This document shows, piece by piece, positions 63,566 to 64,000 of a stretch of DNA of 64,000 bases. A program made the position numbers and the translations under genes. The notes under the pieces are model-generated. The model did no database searches and had not been told where the DNA came from. It saw nothing but the letters and a program-made list of their open reading frames with translations. Where the stretch lies: NCBI RefSeq assembly GCF_038443385.1, contig NZ_CP151726.1, positions 7,998,001 through 8,062,000 of the forward strand, given 5' to 3'. This DNA comes from Stieleria varia. GTDB lineage: Bacteria > Planctomycetota > Planctomycetia > Pirellulales > Pirellulaceae. The first letter of the stretch is position 1; the number at the start of each line of letters is the position of its first letter.

Positions 63566-64000
63566 ATGAACACGCAAGCTCGACAGCGACACAACCTTCG
63601 TGTGCTTCAACGTTTATCTGCAGAACGCTCACGCCTGAAACGGGCGGTCGAGAGTATTGAGATCATCCGTCGCTTGCCGCCCCCATCACTCACGCAACTC
63701 ATCTGCGTGATGGTGGTGTTCAATGAGTCCTTGCGTCTCCCGGATTCACTTCGCCACTATCGCAGCTTGGGCATTGAACGATTTGCCATCATGGACAACT
63801 CGTCCACCGACTCAACTCGCGACTACCTACTGCAACAACCCGATGTGGATCTGTACTCCGTCCCGTTGGACTACAAGACATCCGTTGGCGGATGCGGCTG
63901 GGTGTCGGCGTTGATCCATATACACTACGGAGCCCACCGCTGGGTCGTCTGGTCCGATGCGGATGAGCAGCTCGTATTTGATGGCAGCGAGCAACACGAT
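63566..64000 (+). CDS. GT2-like glycosyltransferase, 3' end beyond the window
   Basis: 145 residues from the ATG at 63566, still open at the right edge. The motif pattern VMVVFNESLRLPDSLRHYRSLGIERFAIMDNSSTDSTRDYLL is that of the Glyco_tranf_2_4 group (N-E-x-x-R-L/x-P-x-x-L-x-H-Y...L-G-x-x-x-F-x-I-x-D-N-x-S-T-D). It is followed by WVVWSDADE, with a D-x-D-like metal motif. The enzyme likely transfers a sugar to a cell-surface glycan. It is divergent from the sulfatase across about 240 bp. Length and C-terminal domains cannot be judged. Confidence 0.82.
   Translation, partial: MNTQARQRHNLRVLQRLSAERSRLKRAVESIEIIRRLPPPSLTQLICVMVVFNESLRLPDSLRHYRSLGIERFAIMDNSSTDSTRDYLLQQPDVDLYSVPLDYKTSVGGCGWVSALIHIHYGAHRWVVWSDADEQLVFDGSEQHD

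Overview
The window looks like a chromosomal segment of a marine planctomycete of the Pirellulaceae (Rhodopirellula / Novipirellula / Stieleria type). The basis is gene content: a tyrosine-rich YTV-repeat secreted protein, a DUF1559 pseudopilin-like protein, a PEP-CTERM protein, a secreted ThuA-domain protein, a large secreted sulfatase, a 'NPYQAP' membrane protein, and many short interspersed palindromic repeats. No rRNA, tRNA or CRISPR array was recognised. All family assignments come from reading the translated sequence; no database search was possible.

Layout. 1-1950: small same-strand genes (Doc toxin, membrane protein, LexA-type DNA-binding protein, VOC protein). The first three are each followed by a ~135-bp imperfect palindrome, which resembles an integron cassette array. 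2.3-4.9 kb: YTV protein and a Ser/Thr kinase. 5.0-6.5 kb: an intact-looking IS4-family insertion sequence with an apparent target duplication, sitting in a cluster of short repeats. 7.1-10.0 kb: mlaE-mlaF-mlaD lipid-transport operon. 10.2-18.8 kb, minus strand: complete F1Fo ATP synthase operon. 19.3-22.2 kb: Rho-N/DUF4912 protein, ThuA protein, Fur-family regulator. 22.4-34.0 kb: seven same-strand genes forming a probable NTP-dependent conflict (defence or self/non-self) island. They encode TIR-LRR, zinc-ribbon membrane protein, a 1457-residue STAND-like protein, double-GTPase A, a formylglycine-enzyme-fold protein without catalytic cysteines, a GAP1-like protein and double-GTPase B. 34-43.9 kb: housekeeping and membrane genes (hydrolase, TPR lipoprotein, two CNNM/CorC proteins, ABC-2 permease, Flp pilin, epimerase).

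43.9-46.1 kb, minus strand: a DUF1559 gene and a DUF4465/PEP-CTERM gene behind a leader whose 3' half matches a cobalamin riboswitch. 46.4-49.5 kb: kdsB (with an internal insert), pyrG and a DUF1844 gene. 50.7-52.4 kb: two ABC-2 permeases without an ATPase. 52.9-56.1 kb: TauE/SafE exporter, MFS transporter and TauD-like dioxygenase, a possible organosulfonate unit. 56.2-59.5 kb: two GT4 glycosyltransferases and an Asp/Asn-hydroxylase-like protein. 59.6-61.1 kb: about 15.5 tandem copies of a 101-bp double-hairpin repeat. 61.1-63.3 kb: sulfatase. A GT2-like glycosyltransferase runs off the right edge.

The strongest candidates for new biology are the TIR / double-GTPase / GAP1 island, the B12-type leader in front of a pseudopilin-DUF4465 pair, the integron-like array at the left edge, and the 101-bp repeat array.
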